Below the pieces are notes generated by a model, which saw nothing but the letters and a program-made list of their open reading frames with translations, was not told the DNA's origin and did not search any database. DNA of 64,000 nt from Leptospira wolbachii serovar Codice str. CDC (GTDB lineage: Bacteria > Spirochaetota > Leptospiria > Leptospirales > Leptospiraceae), in NCBI RefSeq assembly GCF_000332515.2, contig NZ_AOGZ02000014.1, positions 2,310,001 to 2,374,000 of the forward strand, in the 5' to 3' direction. Below are positions 15,966-26,211 of the stretch, one piece after another. Numbering within the stretch: the first letter of the stretch is position 1; each line of letters begins with the position of its first letter. The position numbers and the translations under genes were made by a program.

Positions 15966-18338
15966 GGATATCCATTTTTCAATAGTAGAATAAAGATCGG
16001 TGGCGGAAATTGGTTTGGTAAGAAAGTCATTCATTCCAGATTCCATCGCCGTATCTTTTACTGAGAAAAAAGCTCCCGCCGTTAATGCAATGATGGGAGT
16101 TTTTTTATTAGAACCTTTTTCAAGTTTTCTAATTTCCCTCGTTGCCGTATAACCATCCATAATTGGCATTTGTAAGTCCATAAAAATCAAATCGGGTATC
16201 TGTTGTTGGAACTGATTGACTGCATCTGCACCGTCAATTGCATATCTTAGTTTTATATTTGGGTATCTTTTTAATAACATTTTAGATAAGAGTTTTTTGT
16301 TTAAATCATTATCTTCCACAATCAAAATGTCATTCTGAATTAGATTATTCTCAACGATAATGGATTCATCTGGAGATGTTTGTTTTTCTTCGAATAAGTT
16401 GGATGATACGGATCCCGTTGTATTTACTTGCAATGATAAAACAAAACTAAATATACTTCCTTTCCCAAGTTCACTATCGAAACGCAAGTAGGAGTTCATT
16501 TTCTGGATCAGTTCACTCGTTATAGTGAGACCAAGTCCGGTACCACCATACTTTCTTGTAATAGAAGTGTCCGCTTGTGAAAACGAATCAAATAATTTTG
16601 ACTTTGAGTTTAGGTCGATACCGATTCCCGTATCTGAAACAGAAAACTCAATATCAATGATGTCGTCAGTTTGTTTGATTGTTTTTACAGAAACTTCAAC
16701 TTTTCCCTCGTGAGTGAACTTGATAGCATTTCCTATCAAATTGGAGAGCACTTGCCGAACTCGTAAAGGATCTAAAGAAACAAATCGAGGCAAAAGGGGA
16801 TCTAAATTTAGTTTTAAGGGTATTGCTTTGGACGCAGCAGAAATTTTGAAGAGGTCTACAGTAGATTGGACTAAGTCTGTCAAATCTGTGCTTATCAGTT
16901 CAAGTTCCATTTTTCCCGAATCAATTTTCGAAAAATCAAGAATTTGATTTACCAAAGATAATAAACTTTTTCCAGAAAGGTGGATATTTCGTAAGGATTC
17001 TTTTTGTTCGTCACTTAATGAAGAGTGTAGCAGTAGTTCGGTGAATCCTATGATTCCATTAAGTGGAGTTCTAATTTCGTGACTCATATTGGCCAAAAAA
17101 TTTCCCTTAGCCATGTTCGCTGCTTCCGCCATTTCTTTGGCTTTTCGCAAAGTATATTCTATTTTTTTGGTTTCGGTAAGATCGGAATTTGACCCAACCA
17201 TTCTAATTCTGTTGCCAGAAGAATCTCTTTGAATATAACATCGCGACAGAACATGAGCATAATTCCCTTTCCTTTTTTTCATTTGGAAACTGAATTCGAA
17301 AGTTTCTCTTTGTGAGAGCAAAATGTTCTCTAGAAATTCAGTTACCCAATCCACATCATCGGGATGAATCAAACTCTTCCAATAACTAATCGGAGTATTC
17401 TCTGGTGGTTCATCGTTGCCAAACTCTAACCACCAGCGACGTGAGTAAATGACCGTATCATTGACTAAGTCCCAATCAAACCATCCATCTGAACTTACTT
17501 CTAAAATTAATGCATAACGTTCATTAGATTCTTTTAATGCGGTTTCTGCACGTTTTTGTTCTGTGATATCTTTACTTGCACCCACAATGAATTTATATTT
17601 CCCATCCACTTCAATGGGGGTGAGAGCAGTAGTCCAAATTTTAGTTCCCGCAGGCATGGGAATACTTTCTTCATAGGAAATTGTGGTTTTTGCCCTAAGA
17701 GCATTCTGAAAGTTTTTGATGACTGGTTTACCAAGTTCTTCACCTAAAAGATCAATCGGAGATTTTCCTTGTATGAATGACTGAGTGAGGCCCGTGGAAT
17801 TTTCGTATGCTGCGTTGATCCGACGGATAAGAAAATTTCCATTTTCCATCACTTCCACAAGAAACATAGAATCTTGGCTTCCATTAAATAAGATATTGTT
17901 TTCGAGTAGTAGTTCTTTGATTTCTACAGACTCATTCTTAATAACATCCTGCAGAGAAAGTAACTCTGAAATATCGGCGATCACACCATCGAAGCGAAGG
18001 ATTTCTCTGGACTCGTTTCGAATCAATCTTCCTTGGCATTGAACAAATTTAATTTGTTTGTCTTTTGTTTGAAGACGATAACGAATTCGAATCTTATCGT
18101 CTACGTTAAGAGAAGTTAACGCAAGTTCAACGATAGATCTATCTTCGGGAAGAATCAATTTTCTCCAAGCATCCAGTTCATTGGTAAAGAATTCGATAGG
18201 ATAGCCTGTGAGCGTTTCTACAGAAGGACTTATATAAAGGATTTCTAATTCTGGATAACTTGCTGAAAAGACCACCTCCTCCATTGCGGAGAGAATTTGC
18301 ATTTCCAATGAAGGGGGAGGGGGGTGCATACCCTCCAT
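15951..18338 (-). CDS. PAS-containing hybrid histidine kinase
   Basis: A 795-residue cytoplasmic kinase with no membrane helices. Three PAS domains (about 12-130, 150-270 and 275-395) precede a HisKA dimerisation helix with H420 (NMSHEIRTPLNGIIGF), an HATPase domain (about 520-640: NLIGNAIKFTHEG, DTGIGI, GGTGLGLTI) and a C-terminal receiver with phospho-acceptor D721 (LIFMDLQMP) and ALTAGAF. It presumably senses a soluble cue such as redox or a ligand and passes phosphate on to an unlinked Hpt protein. The neighbouring ahpCF locus makes redox sensing a thought, but no cofactor residues can be assigned. A Pro-rich stretch (MHPPPPS) sits at the N-terminus. Confidence 0.9.
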   Translation of the reverse strand: MEGMHPPPPSLEMQILSAMEEVVFSASYPELEILYISPSVETLTGYPIEFFTNELDAWRKLILPEDRSIVELALTSLNVDDKIRIRYRLQTKDKQIKFVQCQGRLIRNESREILRFDGVIADISELLSLQDVIKNESVEIKELLLENNILFNGSQDSMFLVEVMENGNFLIRRINAAYENSTGLTQSFIQGKSPIDLLGEELGKPVIKNFQNALRAKTTISYEESIPMPAGTKIWTTALTPIEVDGKYKFIVGASKDITEQKRAETALKESNERYALILEVSSDGWFDWDLVNDTVIYSRRWWLEFGNDEPPENTPISYWKSLIHPDDVDWVTEFLENILLSQRETFEFSFQMKKRKGNYAHVLSRCYIQRDSSGNRIRMVGSNSDLTETKKIEYTLRKAKEMAEAANMAKGNFLANMSHEIRTPLNGIIGFTELLLHSSLSDEQKESLRNIHLSGKSLLSLVNQILDFSKIDSGKMELELISTDLTDLVQSTVDLFKISAASKAIPLKLNLDPLLPRFVSLDPLRVRQVLSNLIGNAIKFTHEGKVEVSVKTIKQTDDIIDIEFSVSDTGIGIDLNSKSKLFDSFSQADTSITRKYGGTGLGLTITSELIQKMNSYLRFDSELGKGSIFSFVLSLQVNTTGSVSSNLFEEKQTSPDESIIVENNLIQNDILIVEDNDLNKKLLSKMLLKRYPNIKLRYAIDGADAVNQFQQQIPDLIFMDLQMPIMDGYTATREIRKLEKGSNKKTPIIALTAGAFFSVKDTAMESGMNDFLTKPISATDLYSTIEKWISSGRV

Positions 18339-18373
18339 TGGACGAATCTTTTTTAAGGATCTAACATGTTAGA

Positions 18374-18808
18374 TTAGGATTTTCTAATGAGAAAAGGGAG
18401 TGCCAGTTGGGGTGTTAGCTTGCTATAATTCATTCCGAGTAAATCAGTTTCGTTCAAAACTCGAAATTCGTCCACAAAGTAGGGCCATGGAAAGGGGGCA
18501 TTTTTTGTGTATTCCAGGATTAGACTGGGATTACCGTCGAGTCGTGACTTCCCAATGGACAAATTCATGGGATGACGCATTTGGAAGTCAGAGCTTTGCG
18601 GCGGTAAAAATAAATTATAGGCAATGTCTGAGCCATCAAAAGATTTCCCCCACCAATGACGAAAGGACATAAAATTCAAACTAAAACTAGCGCCGACCTG
18701 AAACCATTTGGGGCCAAGCCATTCGGCCTTGTAATTTCCGACGGGAAAAGAACTGGGTGCCTTTAATTCGAAAAACTGCTTTTTAATCTGAGAGAGGGAC
18801 ATCGTCAT
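18374..18808 (-). CDS. Hypothetical protein
   Basis: A 144-residue protein, soluble, rich in Phe, Trp and Pro (KWFQVGASFSLNFMSFRHWW, KNAPFPWPYFVDEF), ending in a basic tail. It has no signal peptide or membrane helix. The overall pattern, a lipocalin-like or DUF2071-like set of beta strands, is suggestive only and no family can be named. The start may be the first ATG (18808) or the one two codons later; no good ribosome site precedes either. It precedes the hybrid kinase gene on the same strand with a 35-base gap and is divergent from the alpha-2-macroglobulin gene. Confidence 0.6.
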   Translation of the reverse strand: MTMSLSQIKKQFFELKAPSSFPVGNYKAEWLGPKWFQVGASFSLNFMSFRHWWGKSFDGSDIAYNLFLPPQSSDFQMRHPMNLSIGKSRLDGNPSLILEYTKNAPFPWPYFVDEFRVLNETDLLGMNYSKLTPQLALPFLIRKS

Positions 18809-18955
18809 TAATCAAATTTCAAAAAAATAAAAGCATAGCGAAAATTCTGATCCCTTTAAAAAAAACATAGAAAGATTTCCTATTTCATTCAGGAAAGAGT
18901 TGGCAATAACACGTGTCCATCGTAGAACAGGGAACATTCGAATTTCGGAGTTCTC

Positions 18956-21900
18956 ATGCGTAAGTTGGTATTGGCTTTTGGTTTTCTTTTTTTCCTTGGA
19001 TCTTGTAATTCTATAAGCGGTTTTTTTCGGTCCATCAAACGCACCATCTTTCCGAGCAGCTGCCGTATTGAAGTCAAACTAGACACTACGGATCTAAAAT
19101 ATTTAGAGGACCTTTGGGATTACCGCATCACGGTTTCAGAAGATACCAATCTACAAGAGTTCGCATCTGCAGTTCAAATTTCTCCAAAACCATCCAACCC
19201 TCGCACAGAATTTTCTGATTATGTAAGCCGGGAATTTTCTCTAGATTCTTGGAATTTTGATCCAGGTGTAGAGTATGAAATCAAAATTGGAAAGTTTTAT
19301 GCGGAGAACGATTGTTTTTTGGATACGCCTGTTAGTTTTAAACTTCCAGTGATGACAAATAAACCCTCGTTTTATTTATCTCGTGAGAATATCTTTGAAT
19401 CCAATTTAAACAAAGTACTTCCAATTTCTATTTCGAATGTTCCTGAATTCCAAATCCGATCAGCAGAATTATCTATTCCTGTGCTTGTGAGCGCAATAGC
19501 AACATTAGGTGACAAGTATTATGAATACGAAAGTCAATTAAATTGGAAAAAATCAGTCTGGAAGTCCGGTATCAAAATTAATTCTTTTGGTAATCAAGGG
19601 ATGGACATTGATAATTATTTCGGAACCAAACCGAATACAAAGGCTTGGATTGCACTGCAGTTAGGTGCAAATGTTATTGGGGAAAACAACAAAGAAGAAT
19701 ATAAAAGAGAATCCGTTTTTTTGCAATCCACAAACTTAGGGATCACAACAAAATTGGATCCAAATACACTCCATGTTTGGGTGCATAGTTTATCTAAAGC
19801 GGAACCAGTTATTAATACTAATATTACTTTGTATGAAAAGGGTAACTTACGAGGAACTTGTAAAACCGATAAGGATGGACATTGTACTTTGCCATCCCTT
19901 AATGATACAAAATCCTTCGACAAGTCAGTGTTAATTGCCGAAGATTCTTCTGGTGATAAAGCTTTTCTTCATTTTAATGAAACACATATTGAAGGTTATA
20001 GTGATTATTACACGGAAAATCATGTAAAAGGTAAAATTTATTTCGACAGAAAATTGTACAGACCCGGTGATCGTGTAGAGATTAAAGGAGTCCTTGCTGA
20101 CAGAAAAAATGGAGTATTGGTTCCTTATTCTTCTAAATCAGTGAACTTACAAATACGCGATTCTCGTGGGAAAGATGTGGCAAATACAAATCTTAGTTCT
20201 ACGACTCAAGGGGGAGTGGCCACAAGTTATATCGTTCCCTCTGATGCACCTCTTGGTCATTATTCCGTTTCGGTTTACCTACCTGGTAAAGATGGTTCGA
20301 TCACTTATGATACCTTTCAAGTTGAAGAATTTCGACCAGTAAACTTTATGGTGAATGTTAATTTAGCGAATGCGGTGAACAAAGACCAAAACGTAAAAGG
20401 AACCGTAGAAGGTAAATACATGTTTGGTGCTCCGATGGGAGGAGCTAAGATCAGTTATTCGGTCTTAAAAAGGAAAAGATACATATCTTATGATGCGTTT
20501 TCGAGTTATGATTTTTCCGACACTTGGTATGATTACGAAGATGAATATTCTAGTGGTAATTCGGATTATGTAACCGGTTCTGAAGGTGTTTTGGATAGTA
20601 AAGGTCTTTTTCAGTTAGACATACCGGTACAAGAACTAACCCGCAAATTTGTTACTGATGGTGAAGATATTGAAATCGCAGACCCATTTAACTTGGTAGT
20701 GGAATCATCTGTATTTGATGTAGATGGAAAGTCTGTTACAAAATCCTCCAGTATACCTTACAATCCTTCAGAAACCTATGTTGGATTAAAATGTAATGAT
20801 AGATACCAGTCTTTGGACAAACCGTTTCAATTCGGGGCTGTTGCTGTTAACTTACAAGGCAAAGCCGTTGCTGGCGCTGAGTTAAAGGCATATATCATTT
20901 ATAATGATTGGACTTCTGTATTGTCACAAGGATTAGGTAAATTCTTCTTTCGAAGCAACCAACTAACAAAAAAAGTCGTTGAGACGAAAAAACTGATCTC
21001 AAAAGCCGATGGAGTGTCTTTCGATTATCGTGCTAAAGATCCAGGAAGTTATACGGTTTTAATTTTGAACCGAGACAAAGTTTTTTCTCGAATGGATTTT
21101 TATGCCTATGAAAAGGAATCGTATTATACATGGGATTTTCGTGGGGATGACTCGATTGAGTTACGTTCTGACAAACAGGAATATAAGATTGGAGATAAAG
21201 CGAAGATCTTAATTAAATCTCCTCTACAAAATGCGCGAGTTATCGTCACTGTAGAAAGAGACTCTGTGTATTTTAAAAAATCTTTTTTGATGAAAGGAAA
21301 CAGTGCACCATTAGAAATCCCAATAGAAGAGGCATATCTTCCTAATGTGGATGTCAATGTAGTAATGTTATCGGGAAGATTGCCTGTGCCCGAGGGCCTT
21401 TCCGCAGAAGATATTAAGCAATTCAACGAACAGGACTTAGGTGCTCCAAAGGCAAAAACAGGCTCAGTCACTTTAAAAGTAAATTTAGCATCCAGGACAG
21501 CGCCAGTCGTGATCAAAACTGATAAATCTGAATATCAGCCAAGGGAACAAGTCAAATTGTCCATCCAATCGAGTCCTGGTGCGGAACTCACTGTATCTGT
21601 TGCAGATCGCGGGGTATTAGACTTAGTTGGTTATTCATTCCAAAGTCCCGTTCAGATGTTTTATCAGTATTGGTATAGTATTGTAAAAACTTTTGAACTT
21701 CGTAGTATGATCATCAAACATTATATATACGAAAACAAAGGGGATAGCCCAGGAGGAGATTACGGTGAAGATTCTGGGGGCGGATTTTCTGCTGAATCAG
21801 AATCTGGTGCACGAAAAGACTTTCGATACACCGCTTATTGGAATCCAGTTGTGACGGCTGATAGCAATGGAAATGCAGACTTAAGTTTTACTCTACCGGA

Positions 21901-24025
21901 CAACCTAACAACATTTCGAGTAATGGTAGCTTCTTCTTCCAATGGAAAGTTCGGTGCTTCAAACTCTGAGTTTATAGTCAAAAAGAATTTAGTTTTGCAA
22001 AAGACTGTCGCAAGATTCATTCGTGTTGGCGATAGTTTGGAGTTAGGTGGTAGTATCACAAATAATACGAAGAAAAAAGGTAAGTTTAAATATAAAATCG
22101 ATTCTAAGTTTCTTTCAGAGAATAAGGGTTGGTCATCAATTGAACTTGCCGCAGGCCAAACAAAAGAAGTCCTCAAAACATTCCAAATCTCCGAATCACA
22201 ATACATCAAACTAAAACTTGATCATCCCAAGGATGAAATCCAATTGTCATATCAAATCTCAGTTGAGCCTGAAAACATATCTGAATTTGCAGATTTGAAA
22301 AAATCGGATCTTTCGGATGCTTTGGCAGTGACAATTCCTATCAAAGAATTTGATCCAGTAACATCGGTTCAATTTTCTGGATATACAGATTCGGAACACA
22401 AAACATTAATTGCAGTTCCCAAAAAAGAATCAATATTACTCAATAAAGGTTCGTTAGATATCCGTATGTCGGGAACTGCACTTACTGCTTTGAAATCAGC
22501 TTTCGACTTTTATGAATCCAATCCTTATTTTTGTATGGAACAAAGAACTTCTGCTTATCTACTTTCTTTGAGTGCAGGAGAGTTGTTGAAAGAATTCCAA
22601 TACAAGGCACCCACAAAAGATTCTTATGATTTTACTCAAATCGAAAAATTATTTTTAGATGAGATGTCTGATTTCCAGGCGTCTGATGGAAGTTTTAAAG
22701 TTTGGAAAGGTCATGGTAGAACCGGGTATCCATATTTGACGGCCTACATTGCCTCGGTAATGCAGATAGCAAAAGATAAAGGGAAAAGATCAAACCCACA
22801 AGCGTACCAATCGGCAATTCAATACTTACAAAATTATGTAAAAAATCCTACAGAAACTTCGATTAATTCGTACCAAACTCTTAGTTTGATTTATTCCGTA
22901 CTTTCGAAGGACAAAAAGGACATTCATTCCTTAGAGAAAACTTTGGTAGACCACTTTGAAGAATTGAATTTAAAATCTCGTGGTATTTTTCTTACTGCCT
23001 ATGCCGAGACACATAAACTTGAATCTTATGAATCGGACGCTACGTTTAAGAAATTATTCGCAGAATATACAAAATATATTTTGTATGAAAAAGAATTATT
23101 CACACTCAAACCTTTAAAACAGAATTCGGATGAATATTATTATTACTCCTATTACAGTTCCTCGACGGTTCTTGGAAATTATTTACGACTGTTACTCAAG
23201 GTAGATACAAAAAATCCACGCATTGTGGATTTAGTAAAATCGATTATGATGGATCGGCAAAATCATTTCTGGTCGGATAGTCATAGTGTGGGAACTATAG
23301 CACTTGCGTTAGCCGAATATAGAAACCGTTTTGAGTCAACATCTGCTGACACAGAGGGACAAGCTATCTTTGGTGAAAAAACCTTAATTGATGAGTCCTT
23401 TTCTGCCTCTTCCGACTCCATCTATAAAGAAGAAATTACCTTTGATCGACTTTTTGAAGGAAAGGATCCATCTGGTAGACCATTGCTTTTCAAACGCACT
23501 AGTGCTGAAGGTAGATTGTATTTTCAATCTAGACTGATGTATGTTCCTGTAAAAGATACCACCACACAAAAGTTCAATGGACTGGAAATTCGAAAAATCT
23601 TATATCGTATTGATGGAAGGGATTCTAACGGTAATCCAGTTTTGAAAGAAGTAACTAACCTTCAGCGCGGATCAACCTATCTTGTTAAACTGAAAATCTT
23701 GAGTAACACCGAACAGGCATTTGGTATGATTGTAGATCCAATTCCTAGTAATACGGAAATTGTGAACACATCATTTTTGACGGAAAAAACTTCTGATGCT
23801 GAGGAAACTGATGTCACTGAAAATTATTACGGGGGATATAAAGAATATAGGGATGATCGTGTGATTTTTTCCGAAGATAGACTTGCACGAGGGGAAACAG
23901 AATTTAATTATATTTTGAGACCAGTGGCAAAAGGAAATTCGATTATGCCCGCATCGAAAACATTTTTGATGTATCATCCACAGTTTTATGGAAATACCAA
24001 TACGATCCGAGTGAAAGTGGAGTGA
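18956..24025 (+). CDS. Bacterial alpha-2-macroglobulin lipoprotein (YfhM-like)
   Basis: A 1689-residue periplasmic lipoprotein (signal ending FLFFLGSC, Cys17). The thioester motif is C1193-M-E-Q (SNPYFCMEQRTSAYLLS), near the position in the 1653-residue Escherichia coli YfhM. A flexible Gly/Ser/Glu-rich stretch around residues 920-945 (GGDYGEDSGGGFSAESES) is the likely protease bait region, followed by the RFTAYWNP-like MG strand and thioester domain. Bacterial alpha-2-macroglobulins trap attacking proteases by covalent linkage after bait cleavage. The next gene, PBP1C, overlaps by four bases (GTGA); the pairing with PBP1C is the classic bacterial arrangement, thought to guard and repair the wall after breach. 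Confidence 0.94.
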   Translation: MRKLVLAFGFLFFLGSCNSISGFFRSIKRTIFPSSCRIEVKLDTTDLKYLEDLWDYRITVSEDTNLQEFASAVQISPKPSNPRTEFSDYVSREFSLDSWNFDPGVEYEIKIGKFYAENDCFLDTPVSFKLPVMTNKPSFYLSRENIFESNLNKVLPISISNVPEFQIRSAELSIPVLVSAIATLGDKYYEYESQLNWKKSVWKSGIKINSFGNQGMDIDNYFGTKPNTKAWIALQLGANVIGENNKEEYKRESVFLQSTNLGITTKLDPNTLHVWVHSLSKAEPVINTNITLYEKGNLRGTCKTDKDGHCTLPSLNDTKSFDKSVLIAEDSSGDKAFLHFNETHIEGYSDYYTENHVKGKIYFDRKLYRPGDRVEIKGVLADRKNGVLVPYSSKSVNLQIRDSRGKDVANTNLSSTTQGGVATSYIVPSDAPLGHYSVSVYLPGKDGSITYDTFQVEEFRPVNFMVNVNLANAVNKDQNVKGTVEGKYMFGAPMGGAKISYSVLKRKRYISYDAFSSYDFSDTWYDYEDEYSSGNSDYVTGSEGVLDSKGLFQLDIPVQELTRKFVTDGEDIEIADPFNLVVESSVFDVDGKSVTKSSSIPYNPSETYVGLKCNDRYQSLDKPFQFGAVAVNLQGKAVAGAELKAYIIYNDWTSVLSQGLGKFFFRSNQLTKKVVETKKLISKADGVSFDYRAKDPGSYTVLILNRDKVFSRMDFYAYEKESYYTWDFRGDDSIELRSDKQEYKIGDKAKILIKSPLQNARVIVTVERDSVYFKKSFLMKGNSAPLEIPIEEAYLPNVDVNVVMLSGRLPVPEGLSAEDIKQFNEQDLGAPKAKTGSVTLKVNLASRTAPVVIKTDKSEYQPREQVKLSIQSSPGAELTVSVADRGVLDLVGYSFQSPVQMFYQYWYSIVKTFELRSMIIKHYIYENKGDSPGGDYGEDSGGGFSAESESGARKDFRYTAYWNPVVTADSNGNADLSFTLPDNLTTFRVMVASSSNGKFGASNSEFIVKKNLVLQKTVARFIRVGDSLELGGSITNNTKKKGKFKYKIDSKFLSENKGWSSIELAAGQTKEVLKTFQISESQYIKLKLDHPKDEIQLSYQISVEPENISEFADLKKSDLSDALAVTIPIKEFDPVTSVQFSGYTDSEHKTLIAVPKKESILLNKGSLDIRMSGTALTALKSAFDFYESNPYFCMEQRTSAYLLSLSAGELLKEFQYKAPTKDSYDFTQIEKLFLDEMSDFQASDGSFKVWKGHGRTGYPYLTAYIASVMQIAKDKGKRSNPQAYQSAIQYLQNYVKNPTETSINSYQTLSLIYSVLSKDKKDIHSLEKTLVDHFEELNLKSRGIFLTAYAETHKLESYESDATFKKLFAEYTKYILYEKELFTLKPLKQNSDEYYYYSYYSSSTVLGNYLRLLLKVDTKNPRIVDLVKSIMMDRQNHFWSDSHSVGTIALALAEYRNRFESTSADTEGQAIFGEKTLIDESFSASSDSIYKEEITFDRLFEGKDPSGRPLLFKRTSAEGRLYFQSRLMYVPVKDTTTQKFNGLEIRKILYRIDGRDSNGNPVLKEVTNLQRGSTYLVKLKILSNTEQAFGMIVDPIPSNTEIVNTSFLTEKTSDAEETDVTENYYGGYKEYRDDRVIFSEDRLARGETEFNYILRPVAKGNSIMPASKTFLMYHPQFYGNTNTIRVKVE

Positions 24026-26211
24026 TTTCAAAAACAAAGATTGTCATTTATATCCTGTTAGGTGGAAGTATCATATTCCCCATAGCAGGATTTTTACTAA
24101 GACCCATTTATTTTGAGTCTCTTCGAAATCACTCAACAGTTAGAATTCTGACAAAAGAAGGGACTCTCATAGGAAGAGGAAAAAACTTAAACCAAACCAA
24201 ACAGGATTGGGAAAGTATTCAGGAGTATCCAAACTTCGTTCCAGAAATCATCAAAATTGCGGAAGACAAACGATTTGATTCGCATCATGGAATTGATCCA
24301 TTGGCAGGCTTCAATTCACTTCGTTCATATTTTTTTTCAAAAGGAAAACGTGGAGGTGCCTCTACGATCACGATGCAATTAGTTCGGATACAAAATCCTG
24401 AGATTCGTTCCTATCCATTTTTTCTGCGAAAAGTTTTTGAAATGTTAGAGGCACTTCGGTATGAAGTCTGGCTGACAAAGTCAGAAATTTTAGAGGCATA
24501 CCTGAATTCAGTATCCATTCATTCAAATATCGTTGGTTTTCCATCCGCATCACTTACGTTATTTGGAAAACACATTCGTTTTTTATCGATTGAAGAGGCG
24601 GTTTATCTTTCTGTTTTGATTCGAAAAAATAAACCTGAGTTGGAAGAACTATCGATTCGTTATAAGAATTTAAGCGAACGAATTCCTTATGAAATACCGG
24701 TTTTAAAAGACCCAAACGAACTTACTGTCGATCCCAATTTCAAAAACAAATCAAGTTTTGCAGAACAATGGAAAGGTGAAAACCAGCACTTTCTTAATTG
24801 GATTAGAAAGTTGATTTCTGTTCCTTCAGAAGAGTTTGTGTCTTCCTTATCTTCAGAATTAAATTCAGATTTACATTCAATTGTGAATTCTGAATTGGAA
24901 GGTTTGGCGAGATGGAATGTATCCAATGCCTCTGCCATCGTATTGGAACGTGTGCCAGGTAAAGAGGATGAATTAGAACTTAAAGCCATGATTGGTTCCA
25001 AAAATTTCTTTGAAGATGGGGATGGAATGGTGAACGGTAGTCTGGCATATAGAGATGCAGGAAGTACTCTCAAACCTCTGTTATATGCAATTGCTATAGA
25101 AAAAAAACATTACACTATAAATTCAATATTCTCAGACGAAAAATATTCCTTTTCTTTGGGCCAGGGAGGAAATTATCTCCCAAGAAACGCAGACCTTCGG
25201 TATTGGGGAGATTTGACCTTAGCAGAAGCACTTGGTAACTCACGGAATATTCCTGCGGTCACAGCAATCAATCAAATGGGTGTCACCACATTTTATCGCT
25301 TTTTGTTATCGGCAGGGTTTACACACTTAAAAGAATCACCACAGTTTTATGGACCAGGTCTTGCATTAGGGTCAGGTGGAACAAGCCTTCTTCAGCTAAC
25401 GCGCGCTTATGGATCGTTTCCTTTGAATGGTATATTACCCAAAATTCGCCTGGGGAAAATTGATAAAAAACCATTATACTACGGTTTGCCTACTCGATTG
25501 TTCTCTGGTGAAACAGCTGAAGAAATAAAGTTTGTTTTAAAAGATCCTAAACTTCGGCAGAGGGCTTTTGGTAGGAGGAGTTATTTGGATTTTCCTTTTC
25601 CTGTATCAATCAAAACGGGTACTTCTAAAGACTATCGTAATTCTTGGACAGTTGCATTTAATGAGAATTATGTGGTTGGTGCTTGGGTTGGAAATTTTTC
25701 TGGAGAACGAACAATGGATGTTTCTGGATCCTTTGGTGCAGGAAGGATTGTGCAAAACATATTTCGTAGTTTGATGAAAGACAAACCAAAACAGGAATAT
25801 TCTTCAAATTTTACAGAAATTAAAAGTTTTTGTCGCCTAACTGGAAAGTTAGCTTTGGAAAAATGTCCATCTATGGTTTTGAGAGTTAGAAAAAACATAA
25901 TACAAGCTGAGTTTTGTGATAAACATAAAGAAGGAGCCAAATCTTCAGTGTTGGGTGTTGGTTTTGTGTATCCGTCTATGGGACAAGTCTATTTATTTCA
26001 TCCTTCTTATGAAAAAGAAACACAAAGTATTCCTATCAGGATTCGTGAAATCAAAACTTTAAAGGATCCAAAACTCGTCTGGAATGGAGAAAAAGAATTT
26101 ACACCTTCCACCAATGGGGACTTGCGATTGCCAATCATTCGTGGAAAACAATCCTTAGTATTGTTTGATGGGGAACAGCAGAAGGCTTTTGTAGATTTTG
26201 AAGTTAAATAA
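24022..26211 (+). CDS. pbpC: Penicillin-binding protein 1C
   Basis: A 729-residue bifunctional peptidoglycan synthase. It has an N-terminal membrane anchor (8-27), a GT51 glycosyltransferase domain (catalytic E81 in AEDKRFDSHHG, and GGASTITMQL), a transpeptidase domain with S348-TL-K351 (AGSTLKPLLYA), a GNSRN motif and K531-TGT, and a C-terminal BiPBP_C-like domain (about 640-729). PBP1C adds to the murein sacculus. GTG at 24022 overlaps the macroglobulin stop by four bases, so the two are translationally coupled. Confidence 0.94.
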   Translation: MISKTKIVIYILLGGSIIFPIAGFLLRPIYFESLRNHSTVRILTKEGTLIGRGKNLNQTKQDWESIQEYPNFVPEIIKIAEDKRFDSHHGIDPLAGFNSLRSYFFSKGKRGGASTITMQLVRIQNPEIRSYPFFLRKVFEMLEALRYEVWLTKSEILEAYLNSVSIHSNIVGFPSASLTLFGKHIRFLSIEEAVYLSVLIRKNKPELEELSIRYKNLSERIPYEIPVLKDPNELTVDPNFKNKSSFAEQWKGENQHFLNWIRKLISVPSEEFVSSLSSELNSDLHSIVNSELEGLARWNVSNASAIVLERVPGKEDELELKAMIGSKNFFEDGDGMVNGSLAYRDAGSTLKPLLYAIAIEKKHYTINSIFSDEKYSFSLGQGGNYLPRNADLRYWGDLTLAEALGNSRNIPAVTAINQMGVTTFYRFLLSAGFTHLKESPQFYGPGLALGSGGTSLLQLTRAYGSFPLNGILPKIRLGKIDKKPLYYGLPTRLFSGETAEEIKFVLKDPKLRQRAFGRRSYLDFPFPVSIKTGTSKDYRNSWTVAFNENYVVGAWVGNFSGERTMDVSGSFGAGRIVQNIFRSLMKDKPKQEYSSNFTEIKSFCRLTGKLALEKCPSMVLRVRKNIIQAEFCDKHKEGAKSSVLGVGFVYPSMGQVYLFHPSYEKETQSIPIRIREIKTLKDPKLVWNGEKEFTPSTNGDLRLPIIRGKQSLVLFDGEQQKAFVDFEVK

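Noticed and set aside
21835..22209. 124-codon minus-strand frame inside the macroglobulin gene
   Set aside because: Antisense shadow of an uninterrupted 1689-residue gene with recognised domains.
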